Origin: Promethearchaeota archaeon
GTDB lineage: Archaea > Asgardarchaeota > Lokiarchaeia > Sigyniarchaeales > SOKP01
Length of the DNA stretch: 64,000 nt
Assembly: GCA_029838195.1 (NCBI GenBank)
Contig: JALGVJ010000011.1
Span: 1-64,000 of the forward strand
Direction of reading: 5' to 3'
This document shows positions 1 through 9,640 of this stretch, piece by piece. A program made the position numbers and the translations under genes. A model generated the notes under the pieces. The model was given only the letters and a program-made list of their open reading frames with translations, was not told where the DNA came from and made no database searches. Each line of letters begins with the position of its first letter. The first letter of the stretch is position 1.

Positions 1-1545
1 TATGTTAACACGAAAAAAATCAAGTTAAACACTATAATAATTGAAATTAAAGAAACTCGACCTCTTGAAGAAAATGAAATAATCCTGATTGAAGTTAAAT
101 CTTTAAGATCAACCGATTATGAAATAAGAAATTTAACTATGAATTTACCATTGATTCAAACAAGACCCAATAATACTCCTCTTCATCTCCCAAAAAAAGA
201 ATTTGAAGGAAAACCTTTAGGAAATGAAGACTCAAGTGGAACTGGTAATGGAAAAATTAGAGAGGATGAAAAAGAAACCGTTTTAGAAATTTCTACTAAA
301 GACACAAAAGATGAGCTTTCATTAGAAGGAAAACCTTTAGGAAATGAAGACTCAAGTGGAACTGATAATGAAGAAATAAAGGAGCTTAAAAAAGAACCCA
401 TTTTAGGAATTCCTGTTAAAAACTTAAGAGATAAACCCGTATTAATTTATTTAAAAGATCAAAATAATGCTTTTACAGGGACATTGGAAGAATTATTAAA
501 AAGATTCTATCGAGAAATTAAAGGGGGATTTCCTATTGCTATTAAGCATGCTAGTTTTCAAACTTTTATTGACGAATTGAAAATCAATGGAATGGACGAA
601 GAAAATAAAATATTAACTATAGATTGTCAAAATAGCCAGGAATTGATAAATAAGAATACGGAACAGATTAGAAATTGGTTGGAAGAATCATATACACGGG
701 ACTTGGAATATATTATATTTAAGAATCTAGACTTAATATCAGACAAGTATCTCCCAAGAGAACACAAAATAGAAATAATCTCCCTTTCCTCAAATAATGC
801 CTTACTGGACGATTTTGAAGCAAAAATAAGAATTTGTCAACTTTTATGGGGTTTTGTAGACATATCGGAAACTGAATTGAAAAATCATTTTGATTTAAAT
901 GACAACATAAATTTTGACGACATCTTTAATTTCACACTAAATAAATATGAAGATTATTTTCAATCAATTCAAGTAGAACCTTTTATTGAGATTACGAATA
1001 GGTCAAGAAACAATGAAGAATCGGAGGTTCACTATAATTTAAAACTCTTTACGGTAAAATTCCTCTTAGAATCTTTAGGTTTAAAGAACAAGGAAGATTT
1101 ACCTAAAATGCGAGAATTCGTGCAAGTTGAACATGAATTAAGTAATGAGTCTGAAATCATTCCGGATATCTATGTTAGGGAAGTTGATGAAAGATTTTCC
1201 AAAGAGGTATTCGAAATTGAAACTTTATTTGGGCAAGGAAAATTACCTATAAAAAAAATTGATGAGACCATTAAAAAATATGAAGGGCAATCAATAAGGA
1301 GATTAAATATTGTATTAGAGAATATCACGTTAATAAATCATTTACATGAAATTGAAGGAAAATTAAAAAATCATAAAATTCTTGAAAAACAAGATAATAG
1401 AAATTTTGAATTAGAATTTTGGGGAATAGATATAGCTAATAATAGATTAATTGCATTTGAAGAAATTAAGGAAAAAGTTGAGGAATTTAAACAAAAAGGA
1501 TATTTACCCCTTTTCCCAGCTGATGAGAATTATATAAGACTATAA
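1..1545 (+). CDS. Partial gene: acidic linker plus nuclease-like C-terminal domain
   Basis: The frame is open from base 1 with no start, so the gene begins before the window; the first ATG (139) is internal. About 514 residues are visible. Counting from that ATG, residues 20-95 are a Glu/Lys-rich linker holding two copies of EGKPLGNEDSSGT, 40 residues apart. The C-terminal third has an Ile-Pro-Asp (D343) followed by FEIET (E359, E361), then a helix ending in KKYEG and a beta-strand-like INIVLEN-type segment. That spacing resembles the PD-(D/E)xK nuclease fold, but the usual Lys is replaced by Glu, as in some restriction-like relatives, so catalysis is uncertain. The missing N-terminus could carry another domain. 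The CDS is certain; the nuclease reading is inference. A hairpin terminator overlaps its stop codon. Confidence 0.7.
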   Translation, partial: YVNTKKIKLNTIIIEIKETRPLEENEIILIEVKSLRSTDYEIRNLTMNLPLIQTRPNNTPLHLPKKEFEGKPLGNEDSSGTGNGKIREDEKETVLEISTKDTKDELSLEGKPLGNEDSSGTDNEEIKELKKEPILGIPVKNLRDKPVLIYLKDQNNAFTGTLEELLKRFYREIKGGFPIAIKHASFQTFIDELKINGMDEENKILTIDCQNSQELINKNTEQIRNWLEESYTRDLEYIIFKNLDLISDKYLPREHKIEIISLSSNNALLDDFEAKIRICQLLWGFVDISETELKNHFDLNDNINFDDIFNFTLNKYEDYFQSIQVEPFIEITNRSRNNEESEVHYNLKLFTVKFLLESLGLKNKEDLPKMREFVQVEHELSNESEIIPDIYVREVDERFSKEVFEIETLFGQGKLPIKKIDETIKKYEGQSIRRLNIVLENITLINHLHEIEGKLKNHKILEKQDNRNFELEFWGIDIANNRLIAFEEIKEKVEEFKQKGYLPLFPADENYIRL

Positions 1546-1558
1546 GAATTATAGTCTT
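1536..1558 (+). terminator. Hairpin overlapping the stop codon of the first gene
   Basis: A perfect 10-bp inverted repeat (AAGACTATAA, loop GAA, TTATAGTCTT) begins inside the last codons of the first gene and includes its TAA stop. It sits between a plus-strand gene and the 3' end of a minus-strand gene, so it could terminate transcription from either side. Confidence 0.6.
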
Positions 1559-1705
1559 TCATTCTCTTAGAAAATTAAGACAAATTACTCAAAACATACT
1601 TGAAATCACGAGAAGTTTGTTCTCTTTTACACTTTAACATCTCTAGAGAATTCCGTCTATTTAGATATAAAAAATATAAATAAAATATTTTAACTTAATT
1701 TTAAA

Positions 1706-4700
1706 TTAATTTTGAATTCTATTTTCTGTTGGAGGTTCCGAATGACGTGATGAAGTATGAGGTAAGTCTTTAATTTGATGATATATCTTATTTAAAGTAG
1801 AAAACACTTTTTTCGCCCAAATTTCTAATGATTCTTGTCGGAATTGTCCATTTTCCCGTAATAATAACTCATTTAACGCATCTAATTTTTTCCTGGACAT
1901 GCCAATAGATTTTGCAAAAGTATCTAAAAACGCCTCCAAGGTCATGCCTGTAATATTGCCCAAATATTGAATGTAAATCCTTCTTGCTCGACTCATGAAA
2001 TCACGATAACTCTCATGTCCCATGGAAATAACTATTTGGTATTCCCCTTTCTTATAATGCTTGCTCATTTTATATAAATGATATAAGAGCATTCCACTAC
2101 TTTCTGCGAGTTTGCGTTCAAAATCCCTAAAATTTTGTTCGACTTTTTCCTTTTCTGAAGTAAAGTTATTAGACATGCTTGTATCTGAAGAGATTCTTGA
2201 AGGAATATTCTGATACGATTCTGAAGTCGCTTTAGATTCTATTTTATACGATTGATAATCCTCAAGAGCTTTATAATACTGCTCTCCAATCCTAAAAGAG
2301 GGGCGGATGGCTTGAGAACCGGCGGCTGTAGGGGGAAAATGCTCCACTAAATACTGATGTTCCTTTAATATCCTAAATAATTCATCCCGAAGCTGTTGCA
2401 AGCGACGATTGCTCATGTTAGGTAGGTTCATGGCTTTTTCCTTCATGACCTCCAAAAGATATGTTTTTAGGGTGGCTTCATTAAGGTTCCCTACTTGCTC
2501 AATAGATTTGAGAGCCTCGAAAAACTGAATAACTTCAGGAATGAAGTCTTTAAATTTTCCCAAATCTTTTTCGAATAATGTGGATCTTAGTGTACTCTGA
2601 ATTCTCTGAATCCGTGTAGGAATTTTGAATCTCTCATATAATTCCTCCATGACTAAAGGCTTTGTCTCTTTAATCTCCCTCCACTCTACCTCAACAGGAA
2701 ACGGATAATCATTATCATGACGCTTGATAATGGTCTGGTCTTCTGGAAGTACTCGCAGATAGGAGAATTGAAGGGAATCATGACGAGTCTTGCTAAGCAA
2801 CCCTCGCATGTGAGTCGTATCTAAATTCATCAAATTACTTAAAATCTTGTAGTCATCTGAACTAATGATTCTAAATGTCGCATGATTGGGAAAATAGTTG
2901 AGGAAATATGGATGTAATCGAGAAATATTGGCAACCGAACAAATAATGCCCATTCGCATGTCTTTTAGCGAGGATAAAAAATGTTCTATCATGCTAAAAT
3001 CATCATAAAAAACGCGTTCAATGAAGTTCCGATCAAAGAAATAATCCACGTGAGGAAGGATGAGGTATTTTCTAATCATTGGTTGGTGATATCGAAAATA
3101 ATGAATGAATTTCAAGATAAGACTAAACATCGTAAAAATGCGAAGATTCAAAGAGGGCAATCGGGATAAATTAATGATAACTATTTTTTTTGATTCCATG
3201 ACTTCTTTCAAGGGAAAATCATGTTCCTCAAAAAATTGCTCCTCGGCTTTCAAAAGATAAAAAAACTCAGGATTATTAATTTCTTCTAATAATTCTAAAG
3301 TAGTTCGAGGGGAAGCTTGATTATTCATGAAAGAAGGCGGTTGCAAGTAATCATTTTCATACCCCATAGCAATACCATCAGCAGATAATTTTCGATCAAG
3401 GGATTCTTTCACGAATTTGCGAAGATATGCCGTAGTAGAAGGAGGTTTTTTGAACGCCAAACAAAATACTCTATAAAAATACTCTAAATATCTTACATTG
3501 TCAGGGTCATTGGGAATCCCCGATTGCAAGAGGTCCAAGATAAAATTCACGCCAATTGCCTGATAAGAAAATTTATCGATAAATAAGCTATTTTCCCCAT
3601 TCTCCCTATTCTCCCCCCGTATATTATCGAAATGTCTGATAAGCTTTGTCCAATTACCGTAAAAATCAAAAATAATGCAAGGACGATCTCGAATCGCTAA
3701 TTCTTTTGCGATTTTCATGAGAAGTAATTGTCGTTGTTCTTCCGTACCATGACTAATGAGTAAAGCATTTAATTGCTCTTCCGTAAACCCTGCGGGCCCT
3801 TGCTTTCCGTGATACTCTAAATCAATTCCATATCCTATCGTGATGAAATTTTCCAAATCTAAGGGAGTTAAAAATTCCGACCCTATTTTCGTAGCAATGG
3901 CTTTCTTTAATTCATCGGGCATATCAAAGAACGCTTGCAGTTCAGTACCTTGCATGACTTGATAAATCAAGTGCGTTCCGAAAGTGCGTATCATCTTGGT
4001 TTTTACCATTTGAACCGCTGTTCCCATGACTAACTTTCGAGAACGCAAGAATTCTACCTCTAAATTCTGTGAAAGGGATGCGGTTAATAAATTCGTTGCA
4101 AGAATATCCACTTGTCGTTTAGATTCCTCATCAATAGATTCTAAGTCCTCATTCGTTAAGTGATATTTTTTTATATTTATTTGAATAGATAACAGTAGCA
4201 TGGTTCGGTAAAATCCTCCGTGAGAACTCAAGTAGTTTTCTTTCTTATATTCCTCTATTTGTTTTTGAAATAATAAGGGATTTTCTGCTAAGAATGAACT
4301 TTTCTTGAGTTCTTTGGAGATATCTTTAACGCTCAAGGGTGAATTAATGAGAGTGTAGCTGAAACGTATTCCGTGTCCCATGATGGCTCTTAAAAATTTG
4401 GACATGTTCAAGTAATGAGGATATATTAAATTTCGAAGATTAAGCATCCGAATGATCATTTTCTTAGCACCAGATTGAATAAATAGCATTTCAGAATATC
4501 CTCGATATTGATAAAATCGCATTCGACGAAAAGGATTAATGATATCTAAATTCGAATGATGCCGGATTAAAAAATGAGTGAGTGAAAACAACGGCTTTCT
4601 CCACCACGCAAATAAAACGCCAATGAAAAGAAGAACAATTGATAACATTATCATTAAATTATTCACTTCATAATAGACTAATCCTTGATACCACATGGTA

Positions 4701-5617
4701 AAATAGATCAGCAAGAAAATGATTCGCAAGATGGGCTCTATAAATCTTACAAAAAACCTCGATAGTTCTTTTTCCTCATTTTTATCTTTTTCATCTTTAT
4801 CCTCAACACTGATAGGCAAGAAAAACGTTCTCAAAGCAAACAGCAGTTCCTTTCCCTGGAGTAATGTAAGCTTATAATGATGAAAATAATGAAATACAAA
4901 AGTTTTGAAAATATTAAGGCGTCTGTTTAATTCACTTGTTAAATCCTCTAAAAATGAAGGAATGAAAACGCCGTTCAAACACACGGGAATGATAATATAT
5001 ATCCGTGTATGCGTGGTTTTTTTTGCACTTTCCTCGTCCTCTTTCAGCACTTGTTCAAAGTGATTTTCCTTCAAGGCATATCTGGGCACCTGAACTACTT
5101 GATAGGTAAAAGGAATGCGTGCTGCTTTCCCCGCTAATGCCCTTAATAAAGAAATGAAAGATGCCGACACGTTTTCGGGTAAAATTTCCGTTCTGAACAC
5201 GCCCATTCCCACGTGCGTGAGCTCCCGTTTATTAGAAAAAAAAATCATCTCATCATGAGATTTTACTTTCCAAAATACCAAGTCCTCGAAAGGCCAGCAT
5301 TCAATTTTTTTATTAAATATCCGCCTAAATAAGTTTCTTAGTGAAAACCATTCCGCACTAAAAACAAATAAAAAAAACAATATCATGAAAAGTGCGTAGA
5401 AAAGATACAAGTAGAAAGGAATTAACAAGTTTCCAAGAAAAAACAAAAAAGAAAACACCATTATCGAAGCTACGAAAAATCGCAACATGATGATAAACAC
5501 GTTTAAATTCCTATAAGAAGGGTTCACGTCCCATAGATGATATTCAGAACCGGGCTTATTTGCTTCTAATAGAAACTTCATCACATCTTCGGGAGAAATA
5601 TTTTTATTTTTTGCCAT
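1706..5617 (-). CDS. Large membrane protein related to HerA/VirB4 ATPases, with degenerate P-loop
   Basis: 1303 aa. Two hydrophobic hairpins lie near residues 39-90 and 295-340, so it is membrane-anchored. Residues about 590-960 follow the HerA/VirB4/TraC ATPase layout: a GFTEEQLNALL lead-in, the P-loop site, then CIIFDFYGNW, matching the usual strand that reads VFDPHGD in active relatives. At the P-loop site (about 622-631) the sequence reads SHGTEEQRQ where active members have G-x4-GK-S/T; the Lys and Thr are missing. The Walker B site (about 850-862) reads YLILPHVDYFFD, without the DE pair. I infer a structural or regulatory relative that no longer hydrolyses ATP. The C-terminal 300 residues are helical. 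It lies upstream (minus strand) of nothing obvious; the next upstream gene, on the same strand, encodes a small membrane protein. Unrelated to any conjugation set visible here. Confidence 0.75.
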   Translation of the reverse strand: MAKNKNISPEDVMKFLLEANKPGSEYHLWDVNPSYRNLNVFIIMLRFFVASIMVFSFLFFLGNLLIPFYLYLFYALFMILFFLFVFSAEWFSLRNLFRRIFNKKIECWPFEDLVFWKVKSHDEMIFFSNKRELTHVGMGVFRTEILPENVSASFISLLRALAGKAARIPFTYQVVQVPRYALKENHFEQVLKEDEESAKKTTHTRIYIIIPVCLNGVFIPSFLEDLTSELNRRLNIFKTFVFHYFHHYKLTLLQGKELLFALRTFFLPISVEDKDEKDKNEEKELSRFFVRFIEPILRIIFLLIYFTMWYQGLVYYEVNNLMIMLSIVLLFIGVLFAWWRKPLFSLTHFLIRHHSNLDIINPFRRMRFYQYRGYSEMLFIQSGAKKMIIRMLNLRNLIYPHYLNMSKFLRAIMGHGIRFSYTLINSPLSVKDISKELKKSSFLAENPLLFQKQIEEYKKENYLSSHGGFYRTMLLLSIQINIKKYHLTNEDLESIDEESKRQVDILATNLLTASLSQNLEVEFLRSRKLVMGTAVQMVKTKMIRTFGTHLIYQVMQGTELQAFFDMPDELKKAIATKIGSEFLTPLDLENFITIGYGIDLEYHGKQGPAGFTEEQLNALLISHGTEEQRQLLLMKIAKELAIRDRPCIIFDFYGNWTKLIRHFDNIRGENRENGENSLFIDKFSYQAIGVNFILDLLQSGIPNDPDNVRYLEYFYRVFCLAFKKPPSTTAYLRKFVKESLDRKLSADGIAMGYENDYLQPPSFMNNQASPRTTLELLEEINNPEFFYLLKAEEQFFEEHDFPLKEVMESKKIVIINLSRLPSLNLRIFTMFSLILKFIHYFRYHQPMIRKYLILPHVDYFFDRNFIERVFYDDFSMIEHFLSSLKDMRMGIICSVANISRLHPYFLNYFPNHATFRIISSDDYKILSNLMNLDTTHMRGLLSKTRHDSLQFSYLRVLPEDQTIIKRHDNDYPFPVEVEWREIKETKPLVMEELYERFKIPTRIQRIQSTLRSTLFEKDLGKFKDFIPEVIQFFEALKSIEQVGNLNEATLKTYLLEVMKEKAMNLPNMSNRRLQQLRDELFRILKEHQYLVEHFPPTAAGSQAIRPSFRIGEQYYKALEDYQSYKIESKATSESYQNIPSRISSDTSMSNNFTSEKEKVEQNFRDFERKLAESSGMLLYHLYKMSKHYKKGEYQIVISMGHESYRDFMSRARRIYIQYLGNITGMTLEAFLDTFAKSIGMSRKKLDALNELLLRENGQFRQESLEIWAKKVFSTLNKIYHQIKDLPHTSSRHSEPPTENRIQN

Positions 5618-5718
5618 TATAATTCGTTTCCTCTCTTAACGTTTGAATTTTTAATTGGTTTCCTCATGATTTTTAAAAAATAATGATAAATTCTCATTAC
5701 CCTCTATTTCAGATAAAA

Positions 5719-5735
5719 CTATTTAAATGAAAAAA
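5719..5735 (-). promoter_or_regulatory. T-tract/TATA promoter for the HerA/VirB4-like gene
   Basis: Read on the minus strand: TTTTTTCATTTAAATAG, about 100 bases before the start codon. It matches the T-tract plus TTTAAATA form seen before many genes in this window, so the transcript would carry a leader of about 75 bases. Confidence 0.5.
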
Positions 5736-5802
5736 TTGGAAATCTTGTCTTCATTCTTAAAGAGTTTGTTTAAAATCAATTCTTATTATATCCGTGAAAT
5801 TT

Positions 5803-6162
5803 TTATTGATAGCCTCGGGAAAGCGTGGGATCATTTCCTGTAAAAAATTGAATGAACGAAAAGTCCAAGAACATGCCGGCTAAAATAAGAATTAACACGG
5901 CTTCCACCATGATTTTCACGCCTTTTAAACTTCTTCCGCAAAAGATTGTTAGTAATCCCCATACGAACATTATACCACCAAAAATCAAAAGCACGTTTCC
6001 CACGAAAACAAATATAGGATTTACGATGAAACCGAATGAAAAACTCATGCGAGCACGCCATGACGCTCCGAATAAGGGATATAATACCAATAAAAACAAG
6101 GCAATACCTATGAATGTGTATTCCACCATACTTGTCGTAGAATAATGTCTTTTTCTACTCAT
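5803..6162 (-). CDS. Small multi-pass membrane protein
   Basis: 119 aa with three to four hydrophobic segments (about residues 12-30, 37-52, 54-70 and 80-100), a conserved-looking GASWRARM between the first two and a short polar tail. Family not recognised. It is transcribed in the same direction as the HerA/VirB4-like gene that follows, 185 bases apart, with a separate promoter for each. Because VirB4 ATPases usually sit with pilin-like VirB2 proteins, a VirB2-like role came to mind, but no processing site is visible, and I do not assert it. Start ATG at 6162 has GAGGAAG upstream at a reasonable distance. Confidence 0.65.
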   Translation of the reverse strand: MSRKRHYSTTSMVEYTFIGIALFLLVLYPLFGASWRARMSFSFGFIVNPIFVFVGNVLLIFGGIMFVWGLLTIFCGRSLKGVKIMVEAVLILILAGMFLDFSFIQFFTGNDPTLSRGYQ

Positions 6163-6220
6163 AATACTTCTTATTACTTCCTCTTTTAATTTTTATAATT
6201 ACTTCCTCCCCATGAGGAAC

Positions 6221-6236
6221 CTTTATAAAGAAAAAA
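6221..6236 (-). promoter_or_regulatory. T-tract/TATA promoter for the small membrane protein gene
   Basis: The minus strand reads TTTTTTCTTTATAAAG about 60 bases before the start of the 119-aa gene. Confidence 0.5.
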
Positions 6237-6315
6237 TAGTCTTAAAAATTATTTCCCTAAAACTCTTATTTAAAGAAAAAATCCGTTTTTAATTCGGAAC
6301 AAGTCCCAACCCTAT

Positions 6316-6330
6316 CTTTTTATTTAAATA
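6316..6330 (+). promoter_or_regulatory. T-tract/TATA promoter for the HhH membrane protein gene
   Basis: CTTTTTATTTAAATA ends 25 bases before the ATG at 6356, the distance expected between a TATA box and the transcription start, so the message is probably leaderless or nearly so. Confidence 0.6.
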
Positions 6331-6355
6331 CTTTCATGAAAAATAGTATTTTAGC

Positions 6356-8392
6356 ATGATAACTCAACCATTTATCGATCAAAATGAGGACCTTGAATTA
6401 ACTCGAATAAAGTCCATCGGAGAAAAAACAGCGGAATTCTTGAAACAAGCAGGGATTCTTGACATTAAAGACTTGGCTCAAGCTAAAAAGGCTGTCCTCA
6501 CTTCCATAAAAGGTATAGGAGAAAAAAAAGCGGTCTCACTAATTAATGAAGCTAAAAACTATTTATTGACAAGGATCCAAGAACTTGATCCAAAACAACA
6601 CGCGGACCAAGAAGAGGAAATCCTTGAGAGTGAAGAAAAAAGCATGGAAATAAATCAAGAAGAGAAGTCTTTAACAAATGAAGTTAATTTCGAGGTGCTT
6701 TCTAGAGATACCATTGAAGAAATCAAAGAAAATACGACTGACGAAAAAAGAGAGATGGAATTAATAGAAAATGGATTTGATGAAAATTTTACTGATGATT
6801 TTTTAGAAAATGAAATAACACTAAATGAAAATTCATTCGTGACTGACCTCCTTTTCAATCCTTCAACAGACCCAGTTCGAAAATCTATTGAAGAATTTCT
6901 GGAAGATGATAACAGTTCACTTCAAGAAAACCTCGAGATACCCAGTTCTACTACGTCTACTTCTAAATTAATTGAAAAACCGAATAATAAGAAACGATAT
7001 GCTAAAATTAAAACATTAAAAAAGCACCTTTCTTTTGGCAATAAAATGCCAAAATTAGAAAATTCCCTTTCCTCCATGAACACATCGCCATCTCTCTCTC
7101 AAGAGCAATCGATAAATAAAGCAACACCTCAACCGAACATTGAAAAAGATTTACTCTCTCAAGAAGAATTGGAGCTTAAAAATTTAAAACAACAAGAACA
7201 ACAAAAAATAGAAAATAAAAAAGATACTTTACAACTCACTTTAACCAATTCAACCTACGAAAAAAAACTAAAAAAAATAGAAAAAAGGCTGAACAAATGG
7301 AGATATATACTTTTCGAACCCTCCATCATGGAAGACTCAACTGATTCAAGTAAAATACAATTCTTAATGGCCAAACCCTTGCATAATGATAACACGATTC
7401 TAATACCTCTAATACTCGTGTCATTGGAACAAGACACCGGAATGGACAATACTACATATTTAGTATCAAAACATTCTGTTCGCCTAATAGATTCCTCCAC
7501 CTCTTCCAGCGATCTCATTTCATGCGATTTTAATTTCCTTTATTCTCAACAACTTGCTTTACATGAAAAAATCTTACAAGGAGATAAAAAATATATTGAA
7601 AAACTTTCCAATGCTCTGGGATTTCCCCTGAAATATAATAACATTACCATGCAACTGTATTCAAATAATAATAATGATAAAAATAAAAATAATAATAAAA
7701 AAGTGAAGATATATCCGTTTACCTTACATCTCACCAATGCGAATGTTAAAATCGCAAATAACAAGATGACTTACTGCTATAATCGTAAATATAACATGTA
7801 TTTTCACTCTTTAAATGGAAACCTTACTTCGCTGAAATCTTTTCTTGATTATTTGGAAAAAAAACTCATTGCTATACATTTCCTTGAAAAAGAAACTATA
7901 AATTTCAGGAATAAAGAGTATCTTGCTACCTTACATCGTAATCTAAAAATCACATCATGGATATCTCCGTTTATTTTCATTATGGGACTTTCATGCCTTT
8001 TTACACTGTTCTTGGAGAACATACCTTTCAAATCCCTGATCATTCTTGGAGGGGTCATGACCTTCATTTTCTATATAATACTCTTATTGGGTGTCATGAA
8101 AACTTCCTTATCTAAACGTGCATTGTTAAAAAAAACGCTACTACAACCCTATTTTTTGCGGAAACCTTTTTTGAAAAGAGAGAAAATCAGCCTTTTACAG
8201 AAGAATTTTAACAATGGTATGTTCGAACAATTCTTAAGAGAACGCTCAATTAGTAATGCATCTCAAGTATTAACTCTACTAAAGCAATTTACTCTTGACC
8301 CATACCTAAATAAAACAAAAAAACACAAAAATAAGCAGAATAATGAAGAAAAGAAAGAGGAAAATGAAAATGAAAGCAAATTTTTTGAATAA
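6356..8392 (+). CDS. Helix-hairpin-helix protein with two C-terminal membrane segments
   Basis: 678 aa. Residues about 13-72 form a tandem HhH unit (IKSIGEKTAEFL and IKGIGEKKAVSL), the non-specific DNA-binding motif also found at the N-terminus of RadA. Residues 80-270 are acidic, low-complexity linker. A possible alpha/beta domain follows (about 295-500), broken by an Asn/Lys-rich stretch. Two strong membrane segments lie near residues 538-556 and 562-585, and the tail is very basic. The topology suggests a DNA-contacting cytoplasmic head tethered to the membrane. I know no named family with this order. The secreted-protein gene starts 31 bases downstream on the same strand, so the two are probably co-transcribed. 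Confidence 0.75.
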   Translation: MITQPFIDQNEDLELTRIKSIGEKTAEFLKQAGILDIKDLAQAKKAVLTSIKGIGEKKAVSLINEAKNYLLTRIQELDPKQHADQEEEILESEEKSMEINQEEKSLTNEVNFEVLSRDTIEEIKENTTDEKREMELIENGFDENFTDDFLENEITLNENSFVTDLLFNPSTDPVRKSIEEFLEDDNSSLQENLEIPSSTTSTSKLIEKPNNKKRYAKIKTLKKHLSFGNKMPKLENSLSSMNTSPSLSQEQSINKATPQPNIEKDLLSQEELELKNLKQQEQQKIENKKDTLQLTLTNSTYEKKLKKIEKRLNKWRYILFEPSIMEDSTDSSKIQFLMAKPLHNDNTILIPLILVSLEQDTGMDNTTYLVSKHSVRLIDSSTSSSDLISCDFNFLYSQQLALHEKILQGDKKYIEKLSNALGFPLKYNNITMQLYSNNNNDKNKNNNKKVKIYPFTLHLTNANVKIANNKMTYCYNRKYNMYFHSLNGNLTSLKSFLDYLEKKLIAIHFLEKETINFRNKEYLATLHRNLKITSWISPFIFIMGLSCLFTLFLENIPFKSLIILGGVMTFIFYIILLLGVMKTSLSKRALLKKTLLQPYFLRKPFLKREKISLLQKNFNNGMFEQFLRERSISNASQVLTLLKQFTLDPYLNKTKKHKNKQNNEEKKEENENESKFFE

Positions 8393-8423
8393 ATGAAACT
8401 AAGAATAATTTTTTTGACTAAAC

Positions 8424-9488
8424 ATGAAAAAAAGAAAAATGATAAGCGTGATTATTGGTTTCAGCTTACTATTCATGGGTGTCTTGCAATTACCGCCAGA
8501 GAGTAAAGCTTTTTCCTCAGAAGAAATCTTGGTGGATAAGGTATTTACCTTTCACACCCCTTCCGAGGACTTGGTTAGAGCAGTTCAGTTCAAGGAAAAT
8601 AAAACCTACTACATCCGCATGGAAGTGGTGACTCCGCATGCGTGTAATATAAGCATTAAGATCAACGATACCAGCCAAGATCCTTTATACGATATTTTCT
8701 ACGCCGCATTGAGCGGAGAATCCGCTTATGGCTATGTGAAAGAAGTACCCTTCGTGGCGGCAAGAAACGGCACGCACGTGGTCATGTTTCACGTGGAATG
8801 CCTGCTCAACATGAATATTTACATTTCTATTTATCGAGCAGAAGATTTAGTGGACTTAAGCAATACAATGGCATTTGATGTCCTCAAGATTAACCAAACT
8901 TTGACCACGCATTATTTCAATCTCACGCTTCTCACGGATACCATGTACCGCTTTCATTTCAGCCGAGTTTCCACGTTTCAAGAAAATATATCATTGCACA
9001 TTTACTTGACTTTCTGGGCACGAGCACCAGATGTGAATGATACAGAATTTCTGCTATTAATTAATGAAAGCATGCCACAAATAGGTGAAACCATATCCAC
9101 GTTTTTAGGCACTGCCATTAACGGCACCTATGAATTTTGGTTTGAATTAGAGACAAATTTAATCCCTTTCAATTTTTTATACAAGGTCGTGGAAGAACGA
9201 GAAATATCAGAGGAAATCTCAGGCAATTCTACGGTTCCTATTGATAATCAATCTGTATCTAATGGGAACAATGAAACAGACGATGAGGAGGATGATGCCC
9301 CAAAAGAAGAAGAACAGCCTTCTACTAATGATACAGATACACCTAATGAAAATATCACGATACTCGAAGGAACGATACCTCCACAGATTCGAACATTATT
9401 CGCGTGGGGAACTGTTGGTTTAATCTCAACAGCAATTATAGCCTTAATTTACACGCGCAAAAGAATACCTTTAGAATTACGGACTTAA
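8424..9488 (+). CDS. Secreted, C-terminally anchored surface protein
   Basis: 354 aa. A basic start followed by a hydrophobic stretch (IIGFSLLFMGVLQL) and a polar region is a signal peptide of about 29 residues. The body (30-270) is beta-rich with many N-x-S/T glycosylation sequons, as in archaeal surface proteins. Residues about 265-310 are an acidic, Asn/Thr-rich stalk. One membrane helix (about 325-343) precedes a short basic cytoplasmic tail (TRKRIPLELR). The gene is likely in an operon with the HhH membrane protein 31 bases upstream. Function unknown; no catalytic motif seen. G+C is visibly higher than in the neighbouring linker-rich gene. Confidence 0.75.
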   Translation: MKKRKMISVIIGFSLLFMGVLQLPPESKAFSSEEILVDKVFTFHTPSEDLVRAVQFKENKTYYIRMEVVTPHACNISIKINDTSQDPLYDIFYAALSGESAYGYVKEVPFVAARNGTHVVMFHVECLLNMNIYISIYRAEDLVDLSNTMAFDVLKINQTLTTHYFNLTLLTDTMYRFHFSRVSTFQENISLHIYLTFWARAPDVNDTEFLLLINESMPQIGETISTFLGTAINGTYEFWFELETNLIPFNFLYKVVEEREISEEISGNSTVPIDNQSVSNGNNETDDEEDDAPKEEEQPSTNDTDTPNENITILEGTIPPQIRTLFAWGTVGLISTAIIALIYTRKRIPLELRT

Positions 9489-9640
9489 TACCTTTTTTTA
9501 TTTAGTTCCATCTATTATTTAAGTTATTTTTTAATTTGTTGATCTAAATTTTTTTTAAAATATTCATAGATACGATACTAATGGAAATGAATTGGAAAAA
9601 ACTTGAATTAATTCATTCTGATATTTCTATAATTCAAGAG

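Noticed and set aside
5803..6162. VirB2-like pilin beside the HerA/VirB4-like gene
   Set aside because: No cleavage site and too many hydrophobic segments; no other conjugation genes nearby.
9241..9423. 60-codon frame inside the secreted-protein gene
   Set aside because: Shadow of the real frame in a low-complexity region.
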